From: Fragum whitleyi
Taxonomy: Eukaryota > Mollusca > Bivalvia > Cardiida > Cardiidae
Reading direction: 5' to 3'
NCBI GenBank assembly: GCA_948146395.1
Contig: OX411543.1
Coordinates: 35,855,058-35,919,057, forward strand
Length of the DNA: 64,000 nt
Numbering within the stretch: position 1 is the first letter of the stretch; the number at the start of each line of letters is the position of its first letter. The notes below the pieces were generated by a model. That model was not told the DNA's origin. It searched no databases and saw only the letters and a list, made by a program, of their open reading frames with translations. Positions 40,838 through 55,800 of this stretch are shown in pieces. The position numbers and the translations under genes are program-made.

Positions 40838-43800
40838 TGAAAATTCACCATTTTGTGACTTGAAAATTGAGGGATACTTAATTTCATCTTGAAATATTCT
40901 GAATGCATGCTGATACAAATCAATTGGAAAAGAGACTATGAAGGAAACTTCTTTTTACTAGAAAAGTTGAAATTTTATTTATGCAAATGAAATACTATGA
41001 ACAGAGGAAAAATGTGAGGTGGCTCCTTCAAATTTTTGAGTTGTTTATATCTAGAGACAAAGCATTCTGTGAGATATCAGTCTTATTATCAGTATACATG
41101 GCAGTCACACATCAATATACCTTTAGACAAAACAGCAAGTCAGATATGAGTCTTGTAAGAAGAACATAATGCATGCACACATCTAAATAGCTCAAGAGAC
41201 AAGACAGTCAGTCAGATATCAGGCTGGCAAGAAATTCATAGAGCATTCACACATCTAAATTCATCAAGACTAGACAGTTTGGCCAACCGGTTTACATTGC
41301 AGTCACACATTTATATACCTAAAGACTAGACAGTCTCAGATAACAGACAAACAAGAAGTTTACATGGCAGTCACACATCTAAATACATCAGGACAAGACA
41401 GTCAAAGAATAGTATGGCAATCAGTTTAAATACCAATCACACATCAACATACCTAAAACGACAAGACAGTCAGACATAATTCTGGCAATCAATCGAATGG
41501 CAGTCACACATCTATATACCTAACGACAAGACAGTCAGATAACGGTTAAGCAAGAAGTTTCTTAGGAGTCACACATCTATATACCTAAAGACTAGACAGT
41601 CAGTTATAGGACAGTGGCAATCAGTTTACAGTTCAGCCACACATCTATATACAGAAGGACAAGACAGTCAAATAGATAACAGTTAATCAAGAAGATACAT
41701 GGCAGTCACACATCTACATACCTAAAGACAAGACGGTCAAGCATAAAACAGTCAAGCAAGAAGTTAAATGGCAGTCACACATTTTTTAAACCTAGAGATA
41801 AGACAGTCAAGCAGAGGGCAGTCAAGCAAGAAGTTAAATGGCAGTCACTCATCTTTATACCTAGAGACAAGACAGTCAGTCAGAGAAAAGTCTTGCAACC
41901 AGTTTACATTGCACACACACACATCTATATCCCTGAAGATATGATAGTGATGTTAGTCAATCAAATCTTTATTTACAAGGAGATAAGAAAGTCAATCAGA
42001 TATCAGTAAAGCAAAAACTTTACATGGCAGTCTCTGATCTAAACACTCCTCACAACTCTGAATTGACCACTTGCCTCTTAAGTCTTAGAAAAAAAGTGCT
42101 GCTTGAATTCGAAGCATTTAAACTTGAATGCTGAGGCTTAATCATACACTAGAAATTAAAAAGTATGCAAAGGATTTTCAGCAGGAATGTTCTAATATTA
42201 GATTACCATAAGAGGACCCTCAATTTAAAAGTTGACATAGATGGTTGGGTATATTTCATACTTCTTGTTACAATAAGAAGTGATTCTAAAGTTGTGAAAT
42301 TTTCTTGGAGTTTTAAAGGGTGTTCAAGACATGAAATCCTGATATCAATTGATTCAAATGTAAAAAAAAAAAAAAAAAATACTGAAAATTCGACATTTTT
42401 GTGACTTGAAAATTGAGGGAGACTTAATTTCATCTTGAAAATTTCCAAATGCATGCTTATACAAAACAATTGAAAAAGAGAACAAGACTGAAACTTCTTT
42501 TGCTAGAAAAGTTGAAATTTTATTTATGCGAATGAAATACTATGAAAAGAGGAAAAATGTGAGGTAGCTCCTTCAAATTTTTTGAGTTGTTTATATCTAG
42601 AGACAAAGCATTCTGTGAGATATCAGTCTTATTATCAGTATACATAGCAGTCACACCTCAATATACCTTAAGAAAAAACAGCAAGTCAGATATCAGTCTT
42701 GTAAGAATAACATATGGCACACCCACATCTTAATACCTAAAGAGGCAAGACAGTCAGTCAGATATCAGTCTGTCAAGAAATTCATACAGCATTCACACAT
42801 CTATATGCATCAAGACTAGACAGTCTGGCCAACCGGTTTACATTGCAGTCACACATCTATATACCTAAAGTCTAGACAGTCTCAGAAAACAGTCAAACAA
42901 GAAGTTTACATGGCAGTCACACATCTATATACATCAGGACAAGACAGTCAAAGAATAGTATGGAAATCAGTTTTAATACCAATCACACATCAATATACCT
43001 AAAACGACAAGACAGTCAGACGTAATTCTGGCAATCAATCCAATGGCAGTCACACATCTATATACCTAACGACAAGACCGTCAGATAACGGTTAAGCAAG
43101 AAGTTTCTTAGCAGTAAGACATCTATATACCTAAAGACTAGACAGTCAGTCATAGGACAGTGGCAATCAGTTTACAGTTAAGCCACACATCTACATACAG
43201 AAGGACAAGACAGTCAAATAGATAACAGTTAATCAAGAAGATACATGGCAGTCACACATCTACATACCTAAAGACAAGACGGTCAAGCAGAAAACAGTCA
43301 AGCAAGAAGTTAAATGGCAGTCCCACATTTTTATACCTAGAGATAAGACAGTCAAGCAGAGGACAGTCAAGCAAGAAGTTAAATGGCAGTCACGCATCTT
43401 TATATCTAGAGACAAGACAGTCATTCAGATAAAAGTCTTGCTACCAGTTTACATTGCACACACACACATCTATATCCCTGAAGATATGATAGTGATGTTA
43501 GTCAATCAAATCTTTATTTTCAAGGAGATAAGAAAGTCAATCAGATATCAGTGAAGCAAAAACTTTACATTGCAGTCTCTGATCTAAACACTCCTCACAA
43601 CTCTGAAGTGACCACTTGCCTCTTCAGTCTAAGAAAACAAGTGCTGCTTGAATTCGAAGCATTTAAACTTGAATGCTGAGGCTTAATCATACACTAGAAA
43701 TTAAAAAGTATGCAAAGGATTTTCAGCAGGAATGTTCTAATATTAGATGAACATAAGAGGACCCTCAATTTAAAAGTTGACATAGATGGTTGGGTATATT

Positions 43801-46800
43801 TCATACTTCTTGTTACAATAAGAAGTGATTCTAAAGTTGTGAAATTTTCTTGGAGTTTTAAAGGGTGTTCAAGACATGAAATCCTGATATCAATTGATTC
43901 AAATGTAAAAAAAAAAAAAAAAAAAATACTGAAAATTCACCATTTTTGTGACTTGAAAATTGAGGGAGACTTAATTTCATCTTGAAAATTTCCAAATGCA
44001 TGCTTATACAAAACAATTGGAAAAGAGAACATAACTGAAACTTCTTTTGCTAGAAAAGTTGAAATTTTATTTATGCGAATGAAATACTATGAAAAGAGGA
44101 AAAATGTGAGGTGGCTCCTTCAAATTTTTTGAGTTGTTTATATCTAGAGACAAAGCATTCTGTGAGATATCAGTCTTATTATCAGTATACATAGCAGTCA
44201 CACATCAATATACCTTAAGAAAAAACAGCAAGTCAGATATCAGTCTTGTAAGAATAACATATGGCACGCCCACATCTTTATACCTAAAGAGGCAAGACAG
44301 TCAGTCAGATATCAGTCTGTCAAGAAATTCATAGAGCATTCACACATCTATATGCATCAAGACTAGACAGTCTGGCCAACCGGTTTACATTGCAGTCACA
44401 CATCTATATACCTAAAGTCTAGACAGTCTCAGAAAACAGTCAAACAAGAAGTTTACATGGCAGTCACACATCTATATACATCAGGACAAGACAGTCAAAG
44501 AATAGTATGGCAATCAATTTTAATACCAATCACACATCAATATACCTAAAACGACAAGACAGTCAGACGTAATTCTGGCAATCAATCCAATGGCAGTCAC
44601 ACATCTATATACCTAACGACAAGACAGTCAGATAACGGTTAAGCAAGAAGTTTCTTAGCAGTAAGACATCTATATACCTAAAGACTAGACAGTCAGTCAT
44701 AGGACAGTGGCAATCAGTTTACAGTTCAGCCACACATCTACATACAGAAGGACAAGACAGTCAAATAGATAACAGTTAATCAAGAAGATACATGGCAGTC
44801 ACACATCTACATACCTAAAGACAAGACGGTCAAGCAGAAAACAGTCAAGCAAGAAGTTAAATGGCAGTCACACATTTTTATACCTAGAGATAAGACAGTC
44901 AAGCAGAGGACAGTCAAGCAAGAAGTTAAATGGCAGTCATGCATCTTTATACCTAGAGACAAGACAGTCAGTCAGAGAAAGTCTTGCAACCAGTTTACAT
45001 TGCACACACACACATCTATATCCCTGAAGATATGATAGTGATGTTAGTCAATCAAATCTTTATTTACAAGGAGATAAGAAAGTCAATCAGATATCAGTGA
45101 AGCAATAACTTTACATGGCAGTCTCTGATCTAAACACTCCTCACAACTCTGAAGTGGCCACTTGCCTCTTCAGTCTTAGAAAAAAAGTGCTGTTTGAATT
45201 CGAAGCATTTAAACTTGAATGCTGAGGCTTAATCATACACTAGAAATTAAAAAGTATGCAAAGGATTTTCAGCAGGAATGTTCTAATATTAGATGAACAT
45301 AAGAGGACCCTCAATTTAAAAGTTGACATAGATGGTTGGATATTTTTAAATTTTTCTTATCAAAATTAAGAATGTTTCTAAAGTTGTGACATTTCTAGGA
45401 GTTTTAAAGGGTGTTCAGGACATTAAATGCTGATATCAATTAGTTAATATGGAAAAAAAAAGGAAAAAATACTGAAAATTCAGCGTTTTTGTGACTTGAA
45501 AATTGAGGGAGACTTTAATTTCATCTTAAAAAATTTCCGAATGCATGCTTATACAAATCAATTGGAAAAGAGACCATAACGGAACTTCTTTTTACTAGAA
45601 ATGTTGAAATTTTATTTATGCGAATGAAATACTATGAAAAGAGGAAAAATGTTAGGTGGCTCCTTCAAATTTTTGAGTTGTTTATATCTAGAGACAAAGC
45701 ATTCTGTGAGATATCAGTTTTATTATCAGTATACATGGCAGTCACACATCAATATACCTTTAGACAAAACAGCAAGTTAGATATCAGTCTTGTAAGAATA
45801 ACATATGGCATGCACACATCTAAATACCTAAAGAGGCAAGACAGTCAGTCAGATATCAGTCTGGCAAGAAATTCATAGAGCATTCACACATCTATATGCA
45901 TCAAGACTAGACAGTCTGGCCAACCGGTTAACATTGCAGTCACTCATCTATATACCTAAAGACTAGACAGTCTCAGAAAACAGTCAAACAAGAAGTTTAC
46001 ATGGCAGTCACACATCTATATACATCAGGACAAGACAGTCAAAGAATAGTATGGAAATCAGTTTTAATACCAATCACACATCAATATACCTAAAACGACA
46101 AGACAGACGTAATTCTGGCAATCAATCCAATGGCAGTCACAAATCTATATACCTAACGACAAGACAGTCAGTCATATAACGGTTAAGCAAAGAGTTACTT
46201 AGCAGTCACCTTTCTATATACCTAGACCCAAGACAGTCAGTCAGAGGACCATCTTGAATCAAATTTAATGGCAGTCACACATCTTTATATCTCAGGACTA
46301 GGAAGTCAGTCAGATAAGTCAAGCAAGAAGTTTCATAACAGTCATACATCTACATACCTAAAGACAAGACAGTCAGTCATAGGACAGTGGTAATCAGTTT
46401 ACAGTGCAGCCACACATCTACATACAGAAGGACAAGACAGTCAAATAGATAACAGTTAATCAAGAAGATACATGGCAGTCACACATCTACATACCTAAAG
46501 AAAAGACGGTCAAGCAGAAAACAGTCAAGCAAGAAGTTAAATAGCAATCACACATGTATACCTAGAGATAAGACAGTCAGTCAGAGAATAGGCTGGCAAT
46601 CAGTTTTCTTTGCAGTCACACATCTACTCAACTTATAAAAGACAGTCAAGCAGAAAAGAGTCAAGCAAGAAATTAAATGGCAGTCACACATCTTTATACC
46701 TAGAGACAAGACAGTCAGAGAAAAGTCTTGCAACCAGTTTACATTGCACACACACACACATCTTTATCCCTATAGATATGACAGTGATATCAGTCAATCA

Positions 46801-49800
46801 AATCTTTATTTACAAGGAGATAAGAAAGTCAATCAGATATCAGTGCAGCAATAACTTTACATGGCAGTCTCTGATCTATACACTCCTCAAAACTCAGAAG
46901 TGGCCACTTGCCTTTTCAGTCTTAGGAAAAAAGTGCTGTTCGTATTGGAAGCATTCAAACTTGAATGGTGAGGCTTATCATACACAAAAAATTAAAAAGT
47001 ATGCGAAGAATTTTCAGCAGAAATGTTATAATATTAGATGAACATAAGAGGACCCTCAATTTTAAAGTTAACATTGATGGTTATGTATATTTCATCTTTC
47101 ATGTTACAATAAGGAGTGTTTCTAAAGTTGTGAAATTTCTAGGAGTTTTAAAGGGTGTTCAGGACATTGAATCCAGATATCAATTGGTTCAAAAGTAAAA
47201 AAAAATAAATAAATGAAAAAAAAAAAAAATAAATAAAAATACTGAAAATTCACCATTTTTGTGACTTGAAAATTGACGGAGACTTAATTTCATCTTGAAA
47301 ATTTCCGAATGCATGCTTATACAAATCAATTGGAAAAGAGACCATGACGGAAACTTCTTTTTACTAGAAAAGTTGAAATTTTATTTATGCAAATGAAATA
47401 CTATGAAAAGAGGAAAAATATGAGGTGGCTCCTTCAAGGTTTTGAGTTGTTCATATCTAGAGACAAGACTTTCTGTGAGATATCAGTCTTATTATCAGTA
47501 TACATAGCAGTCATGCATCAATATACCTTAAGACAAAACAGCAAGACTTAGCTAGATATCAGTCTTGTAATAAGAACATTTGGCAGGCACACATCTAGAT
47601 ACCTCAAGAGACAAGACAGTCAGTCAGATATCAGTCTGGCAAGAAATTCATAGAGCATTCACACATCTATATTAATCAAGACTAGACAGTCTGGCTAACA
47701 GGTTTACATTGCAGTCACACATCAATATACCTAAAGACTAGACAGTCTCAGATAACAGTCAAACAAGAAGTTTACATGGCAGTCACACGTCTATATACAT
47801 CAGGACAAGACAGTCAAAGAATAGTATGGCAATCAGTTTTAATACAAATCACACATCAACATACCTAAAACGACAAGACAGTCAGACATAATTCTGGCTA
47901 TCAATCCAATGGCAGTAAAACATCTTATTATAACAACAAGACAGTCAGTCAGATAATGGTTATTCAAGAAGTTACTTAGCAGTCACCCATCTATATACCT
48001 AGACACAAGACAGTCAGTCAGAGGACAGTCTGGTATTCCTTTTAATGGCAGTCACACATTTATATACATCAGAACAAGGAAGTCAGTCAGTTAACAGTCA
48101 AGTATGATGTTTCATGGCAGTCACACATCCATATACATGGACACAAGACAGTCAGCCCTTGGACAGTGGCAATCAGCTTACAGTGCAGCCACACATCTAC
48201 AAACAGAAGGACAAGACAGAGAATAGTCTGAGGGATACTTAATTTCATCTTGAAATATTCTGAATGTATACTTATACAAATCAATTGGAAAAGAGACCAT
48301 GACGGAAAATTCTTTTTTACTAGTAACGTTGAAATTTTATTTATGCAAATGAAATACTATGAAAAGAGGAAAAATGTGAGGTGGCTCCTTCAAATTTTTG
48401 AGTTGTTTATATCTAGAGACAAAGCATTCTGTGAGATATCAGTCTTATTATCAGTATACATGGCAGTCACAAAACATACCTTTTGACAAAACAGCAAGTC
48501 AGATATCAGTCTTGTAAGAAGAACATAATGCATGCACACATCTAAATAGCTCAAGAGACAAGACAGTCAGTCAGATATCAGGCTGGCAAGGAATTCATAG
48601 AGCATTCACACATCTATATTCATCAAGACTAGACAGTCTGGCCAACAGGTTTACATTGCAGTCACACATTTATATACCTAAAGACTAGACAGTCTTAGAT
48701 AACAGTCAAAAAAGAAGTTTACATGGCAGTCACACATCTATATACATCAGGACAAGACAGTCAAAGAATAGTACACTGCAACTCCATTATAACGAAATCT
48801 GTTAGAGCGCTAAATCCAATATAACGCGGGGTCCGCTTGGCTCCCGAAATTTGGGGGGGTCGACCATTTTGGGATGCTGCGGCGATGTTACCCGATCCGC
48901 ACTTAACGCTGTTTTGATCGCGATTTTAGATCGAAGGGTGAACCCACTGAGATAAAAATCGATACTGAGCGAAGCCAGGTAAATCAATACAATTGTTTTT
49001 CACACCTCCCGCGGGGCAGTGGTGGCGATAAATGCCTCTGGTCAGAGAGAAATGGCTAGTTTGATGGCTGACAGACGTATAGTTGCATCACTACCGCTGA
49101 AGTACCAAACTCACGAGTACAACAATCTTTCCCTAACTCCAAACTGCTATCTCACTTAGGTCTACGATTATTAACCCATGGGTGAGTGACTTATAGTCAG
49201 AAAGAATGAGTGCCGCCGTCGGAGATACACGGAATCCCAATATTGACAGTCCGGCGCGCTACCAACTGCTCTGTGTCGACGGCAGGGACGCAATTGAACA
49301 AAAAGAAAGTCTAGCTCGGATGCAATTAAATCCCAGTTAATAAACTTCAGAAGAAGCCGTTTTTTCGCAAAATGAGCTCATCTCGTTTTTTATTCTAAGA
49401 TCTTGAACATTTACCGCTGTTGACAAACGTTTTAAAAAGCGACTCGCCCCTTACCCAATTTATTGGTTTATTATCTCCCTTTTCCAATCCCGTTGAATTT
49501 TCTTATAAATATTACGTTTATTGTAAATATATGATAAAATTTTGTTTCTATTTCATTAAACTTTTTCATATTATAGTAAGGTTATAAAGTCCGATTGAAT
49601 TATCATTGATTCTTATCTCTCACTAATTAGACAACTTATTTGAAATTTAAACAGGAAGCTATATATAATCCTACATTTCCCGCTTAGATGTGTCGAACAA
49701 AAAATCTAAAAATGGCGCGAAACTGATGGTGACCGCGTCGCTTCGCAATTGTCTGTACTTCTTTCCTGACGATCTACTATCTAACAATCAAAGCCGTGAA

Positions 49801-52800
49801 ATAACATCTTGTCAAACTCAGGGTTACGAAAGTTTTACTAATACGGTTTTCGAGAAGCTTTCGATACCCTTTGACTCGTGAAGATGATCTTTGCCAATCG
49901 GCGATCCAAATGTCGTAGCTACAGATTCATTTAATTGAATGTACGGCTTTTTTTCTCGCTCATTGAAGAATGAGGTCCTGCACTCCGAGAGATTTGATAA
50001 CTTTGATAGAGTTTCGATCAGACGTAGGGTATTGTTTATTTTGATTGCGTAGATAATTATTTTCGAGAAGACAACATTTAAAATATGAAATTCGTTGATC
50101 TTATGGAACTTTATGGATTTTACTAACTTTACCCTTTTGAGATCGTCGTTATCGGTGTTTCTCAGCCGTCGGGCGGTTAGGCCCGAGAAATCGGGATTCA
50201 GAGATCTAAGAGGAGTCTGCGATCGTTTAACCCTACAAACTAGATTACTTTATCAAAGATAGTTTTGTTTAGCTTGGGGAGAACAAAACGATCTTAAAAT
50301 AAAAAATATCAAAGTAATAAACCGCGCTTGTTCTTCAATTCATTGCCGTGTTTTAAAAATATATAATGCTATGGCCTAAATATGTACATGTATAGGCCTA
50401 TTTAGATATCCGATATCGTTATCAATATTGACCCTGTGTCTGTTACGTTTCCGCGGTACGTTATTGTTCACCGCGGGGGGGGGGGGGGGGGGGGAAATCG
50501 GCGGCGGCAGGGGGGTACAGCGTTATAGCAGATACATCCACTTCTTCCGCTGTTTCATTTCTTGGACCCCGACCACAGCGTTTTAATGGAGTTGCAGTGT
50601 ATGGCAATCAGTTTTAATACCAATCACACATCAACATACCTAAAACGACAAGACAGTCAGACGTAATTCTGGCAATCAATGCAATGGCAGTCACACATCT
50701 ATACACCTAATGACAAGACAGTCAGATATAGGTTAAGCAAGAAGTTTCATGGCAGTCACACTTCTACATACCTAAAGACAAGACAGTCAGTCATAGGACA
50801 GTGGCAATCAGTTTACAGTTCAGCCACACATCTACATACAGAAGGACAAGACAGTCAAATAGATAACAGTTAATCAAGAAGATACATGGCAGTCACACAT
50901 CTACATACCTAAAGACAAGACGGTCAAGCAGAGTACAGTCAAGTAAGAAGTGAAATGGCAGTCCCACATTTGTATACCTAGAGATAAGACAGTCAAGCAA
51001 GAAGTTAAATGGCAGTCACGCATCTTTATACCTAGAGACAAGACAGTCAGTCAGAGAAAAGTCTTGCAACCAGTTTACATCACACACACACACATCTATA
51101 TCCCTGAAGATATGATATTGATATTAGTCAATCAAATTTTTATTTACAAGGAGATAAAGTCAATCAGATATCAGTGCAGCAATAACTTTACATGGCAGTC
51201 TCTGATCTATACGCTCGTCACAACTCTGAAGTGGCAACTTGCCTCTTCAGTCTTAGGAAAAAAGTACTGCTTGAATTTTAAGCATTTTTACTTGAATTGT
51301 GAGGCTTAATCATACACAAAAAATTAAAAGGTATGCAAAGAATTTTCAGCAGAAATGTTCTGATATAAGATGAACATAAGAGGACCCTCAATTTTAAAGT
51401 TGACATTTATGGTTGGGTATATTTCAGACTTCTTGTTACAATAAGGAGTGTTTCTAAGATTGTGAAATTTCTTGGAGTTATAAAGGGTGTTCAGGACATT
51501 AAACCCTGATATCAATTGGTTAAAATGTAAAAAAAAAAAAAAAAAATAAAAATACTGAAAATTCACCATTTTTGTGACTTGAAAATTGAGGGAGACTTAA
51601 ATTCATCTTCAAAATTTCCAAATGCATGATTATACAAAACAATTGGAAAAGAGAACAGTCTCAGATAACAGTCAAACAAGAAGTTTACATGGCAGTCACA
51701 CATCTATATACATCAGGACAATTCAGTGAAAGAACAGTATGGCAATCAGTTTAAATACCAATCACACATCAACATACCTAAAACGACAAAACAGTTAAAA
51801 GTAATTCTGGCAATCAATCCAATGGCAGTCACACATCTATATACCTAATGACAAGACAGTCAGATAACAGTTTAGCAAGAAGTTACTTAGCAGTCACACA
51901 TCTATATACCTAAAGACAAGACAGTCAGTCATAGGACAGTGGCAATCAGTTTACAGTTCAGCCACACATCTACATACAGAAGGACAAGACAGTCAAATAT
52001 ATAACAGTTAATCAAGAAGATACATGGCAGTCACACATCTTTCTTGGAGTTATAAAGGGTGTTCAAGACATTAAATCCTGATATCAATTGATTCAAATGT
52101 AAAAATAAAAAAGAAAAAAAAAATACTGAAATTTCACCATTTTTGTGACTTGAAAATTGAGGGAGACTTAATTTCATCTTGAAAATTTCCAAATGCATGA
52201 TTATACAAAACAATTGGAAAAGAGAACATGACTGAAACTTCTTTTGCTAGAAAAGTTGAAATTTTATTTATGCAAATGAAATACTATGAAAAGAGGAAAA
52301 ATGTGAGGTGGCTCCTTCAAATTTTTGAGTTGTTTATATCTAGAGACAAAGCATTCTGTGAGATATCAGTCTAATTCTCAGTATACAAAGCAGTCACACA
52401 TCAATATACCTTAAGAAAAAACAGCAAGTCAGATATCAGTCTTGTAAGAATAACATATGGCACGCCCACATCTTAATATCTATAGAGGCAAGACTAGACA
52501 GTATGGCCAACCGGTTTACATTGCAGTCATACATCTATATACCTAAAGACTAGACAGTCTCAGAAAACAGTCAAACAAGAAGTTTACATGGCAGTCACAC
52601 ATCTATATACATCAGGACAAGACAGTCAAAGAATAGTTTGGAAAACAGTTTAAATATCAATCACACATCAATATACCTAAAAAGACAAGACAGACGTAAT
52701 TCTGGCAATCAATCCAATGGCAGTCACACATCTATATACCTAATGACAAGACAGTCAGTCAGATAACAGTTAAGCAAGAAGTTACTTAGCAGTCACCTAT

Positions 52801-55800
52801 CTATATACCTAGACCCAAGACAGTCAATCAGAGGACAGTGTGGTATCAAATTTAATGGCAGTCACACATCTATATATCTCAGGACAAGGAAGTCAGTTAG
52901 ATAACAGTCAAGCAAGAAGTTTTATGGCAGTCACACATCTACATACCTAAAGACAAGACAGTCAGTCATAGGACAGTGCCAATCAGTTTACAGTGCAGCC
53001 ACACATCTACTTACAGATGGACAAGACAGTCAAATAGATAACAGTTAATCGAGAAGATACATGGCAGTCACACATCTACATACCTAAAGAAAAGACCATC
53101 AAGCAAAAAACAGTCAAAAAGTTAAATGACAGTCACACATATGTATACCTAGAGATAAGACAGTCAGTCAGAGAATAGTCTGGCAATCAGTTTCCTTTGC
53201 AGTCACACATCTACTTACCTTTAGACAGGCAAGCAGGGACAGTCAAGCAAGAAATTAAATGGCAGTCACATATCTTTATACCTAGAGACAAGACAGTCAG
53301 AGAAAAGTCTGGCAACTAGTTAACATTGCACACAAACATCTTTATCCCTATTGATATGACAGTGATATCAGTCAATCAGATCTTTATTTACAAGGAGATA
53401 AGAAAGTCAATCAGATATCAGTGCAGCAATAACTTTACATGGCAGTCTCTGATCTAAACAATCCTCACAACTCTGAAGTGGCCACTTGCCTCTTCAGTAT
53501 TAGGAAAAAAGTGCTGTTTGAATTGGAAGCATTTAAACTTGAATGGTAAGGCTTAATCATACACTAAAAATTAAAAAATATGCAAAGAATTTATAGCAGA
53601 AATGTTCCGATATTAGATGATCATAAGAGGACCCTCAATTTTAAAATTGACATTGATGGTTAGGTACATTTCATTTTTCTTGTTACAATAAGGAGTGTTT
53701 CTAAAGTTGTGAAATTTCTAGGAGTTTTAAAGGGTGTTCAGGACATTAAATCCTGATATCAATTGGTTCAAATGTAAAAAAAAAAAAAGAAAAAAAAAAG
53801 AAAAAAAAAAAAAAGAATCTGAAAATTCACCATTTTTTTACTTGAAAATTGAGGGAGACTTAATTTTATCTTGAAAATTTCCAAATGCTTGCTCATACAA
53901 ATCAATTGGAAAAGAGAACATGGATGAAACTTCTATTGCTAGAAAAGTTGAAATTTTATTCAGACAAATGAAATACTATGAAAAGAGGAAAAATGTGAGG
54001 CTCCTTCAAATTTTTGAGTTGTTTATATCTAGAGACAAGAAATTCTGTCAGATATCAGTTATATTATCAGTATACATAGCAGTCAAACCTATATATACTT
54101 TTAAACATAACAGTCAGTCAGATATCAGTCTTGCAATAAGTTCATATGGCACACACATCTAAATACCTCAAGAGACAAGACAGTCAGTCAGATATCAGTC
54201 TTATTATCAGTATACATAGCAGTCATGCATCAATATACCTTAAGACAAAACAGTCAGTCAGATATCAGTCTTGCAATAAGTACATTTGGCACACACACAC
54301 ATGTAAATACCTCAAGAGACAAGACAGTCAGTCAGATATCAGTCTGGCCAGAAGTTTATATTTCATTCACATATCTATATGCATCAATACCAGACAGTCT
54401 GGCTATAAAAGGGTCAAGCAAGAAGTTTTATGGCAGTCACACATATGTATACCTAGAGATAAGACAGTCAGTCAGAGAATAGTCTTGCAATAAGTTTTCT
54501 TTGCAGTCACACATCTACTTACCTTAAGACAAGACAGTCAAGCAGAGAACAGTCAAGCAAGAAGTTAAATGGCAGTCATTCATCTTTATACCTAGAGACA
54601 AGACAGTCAGAAAGAGAAAAGTCTTGCAACCAGTTTACATTGCCAAACACACACACATCTATATCCCTGAAGATATGACAGTGATATCAGTCATAAAATT
54701 TTTATTTTTAAGGAGTTAAGAAAGTCAATCAGATATCAGTGCAGTAATAACTTTACATGGCAGTCTCTGATCTATACACTCCTCACAACTCTGAAGTGGC
54801 CACTTGCCTCTTCAGTATTAGGAAACAATTGCTGCTTGAATTCTTGGCATTTAAGCTTGAATAGTGAGGATTTATCATTCACAAAAAATTAAAAAGTAGG
54901 CAAAGAATTTTCAGGAGAAGTGTTCTATATTAGATGAACATAAGAGGACCCTCAATTATAAAGTTGACATTGATGGTTGGGAATATTTCATATTTCTTGT
55001 CACAATACAGAATGTTTCTAAAGTTGTGAAATCTCTTGGAGATTTAAAGGGTGTTCAGGACATTAAACCCTGATATCAATTGGTTAAAATGTAAAAAAAA
55101 AATAGAAAAAAATACTGGAAAAAACATTTTTGTGACTTTAACATTGAGGGTGACGTAATTTCATCTTGAATATTTCCAAATGAACACTTATTCAAACAAA
55201 TGGAAAAGAGAACATGAGAACATATCTATATATCTCAGAACAAGGAAATCAGTCTGATAACAGTCAAGCAAGAAGTTACATGGCAGTCACACATCTATAT
55301 ACCTAATGACAAGACAGTCAGTCATTGGACAGTGGCAATCTGTTTACAGTTCTGCCACACAACTACATACAGAAGGCCAAAACAGTGAAATAGATAACAG
55401 TTAATCAAGAAGATTCATGGCAGTCACACATCTACATACCTATAGACAAGAAAATCAGTCAGATAACAGTCAAGCAAGAAGTTATATGGCAGTCACACAT
55501 CTGTATACCTAAAGACAAGACAGTCAGTCATAGGACAGTGGCAATCAGTTTACAGTGCAGCGATAACATTTAATCAAGAAGATACATGGCAGTCACACAT
55601 CTACATACCTAAAGACAAGAAGGTCAAGCAGATAAAAGTCAAGCAAGAAGTTATATGGCAGTCATACATCTGTATACCTAAAGATAAGACAGTCAGGCCG
55701 AGAATATTCTGGCAATCAGTTTTCTTTGCAGTCACACATCTACTAACCTTAAGACAAGACAGTCAGGCAGAGAACAGTCAAGCAAGAAGTTAAATGGCAG

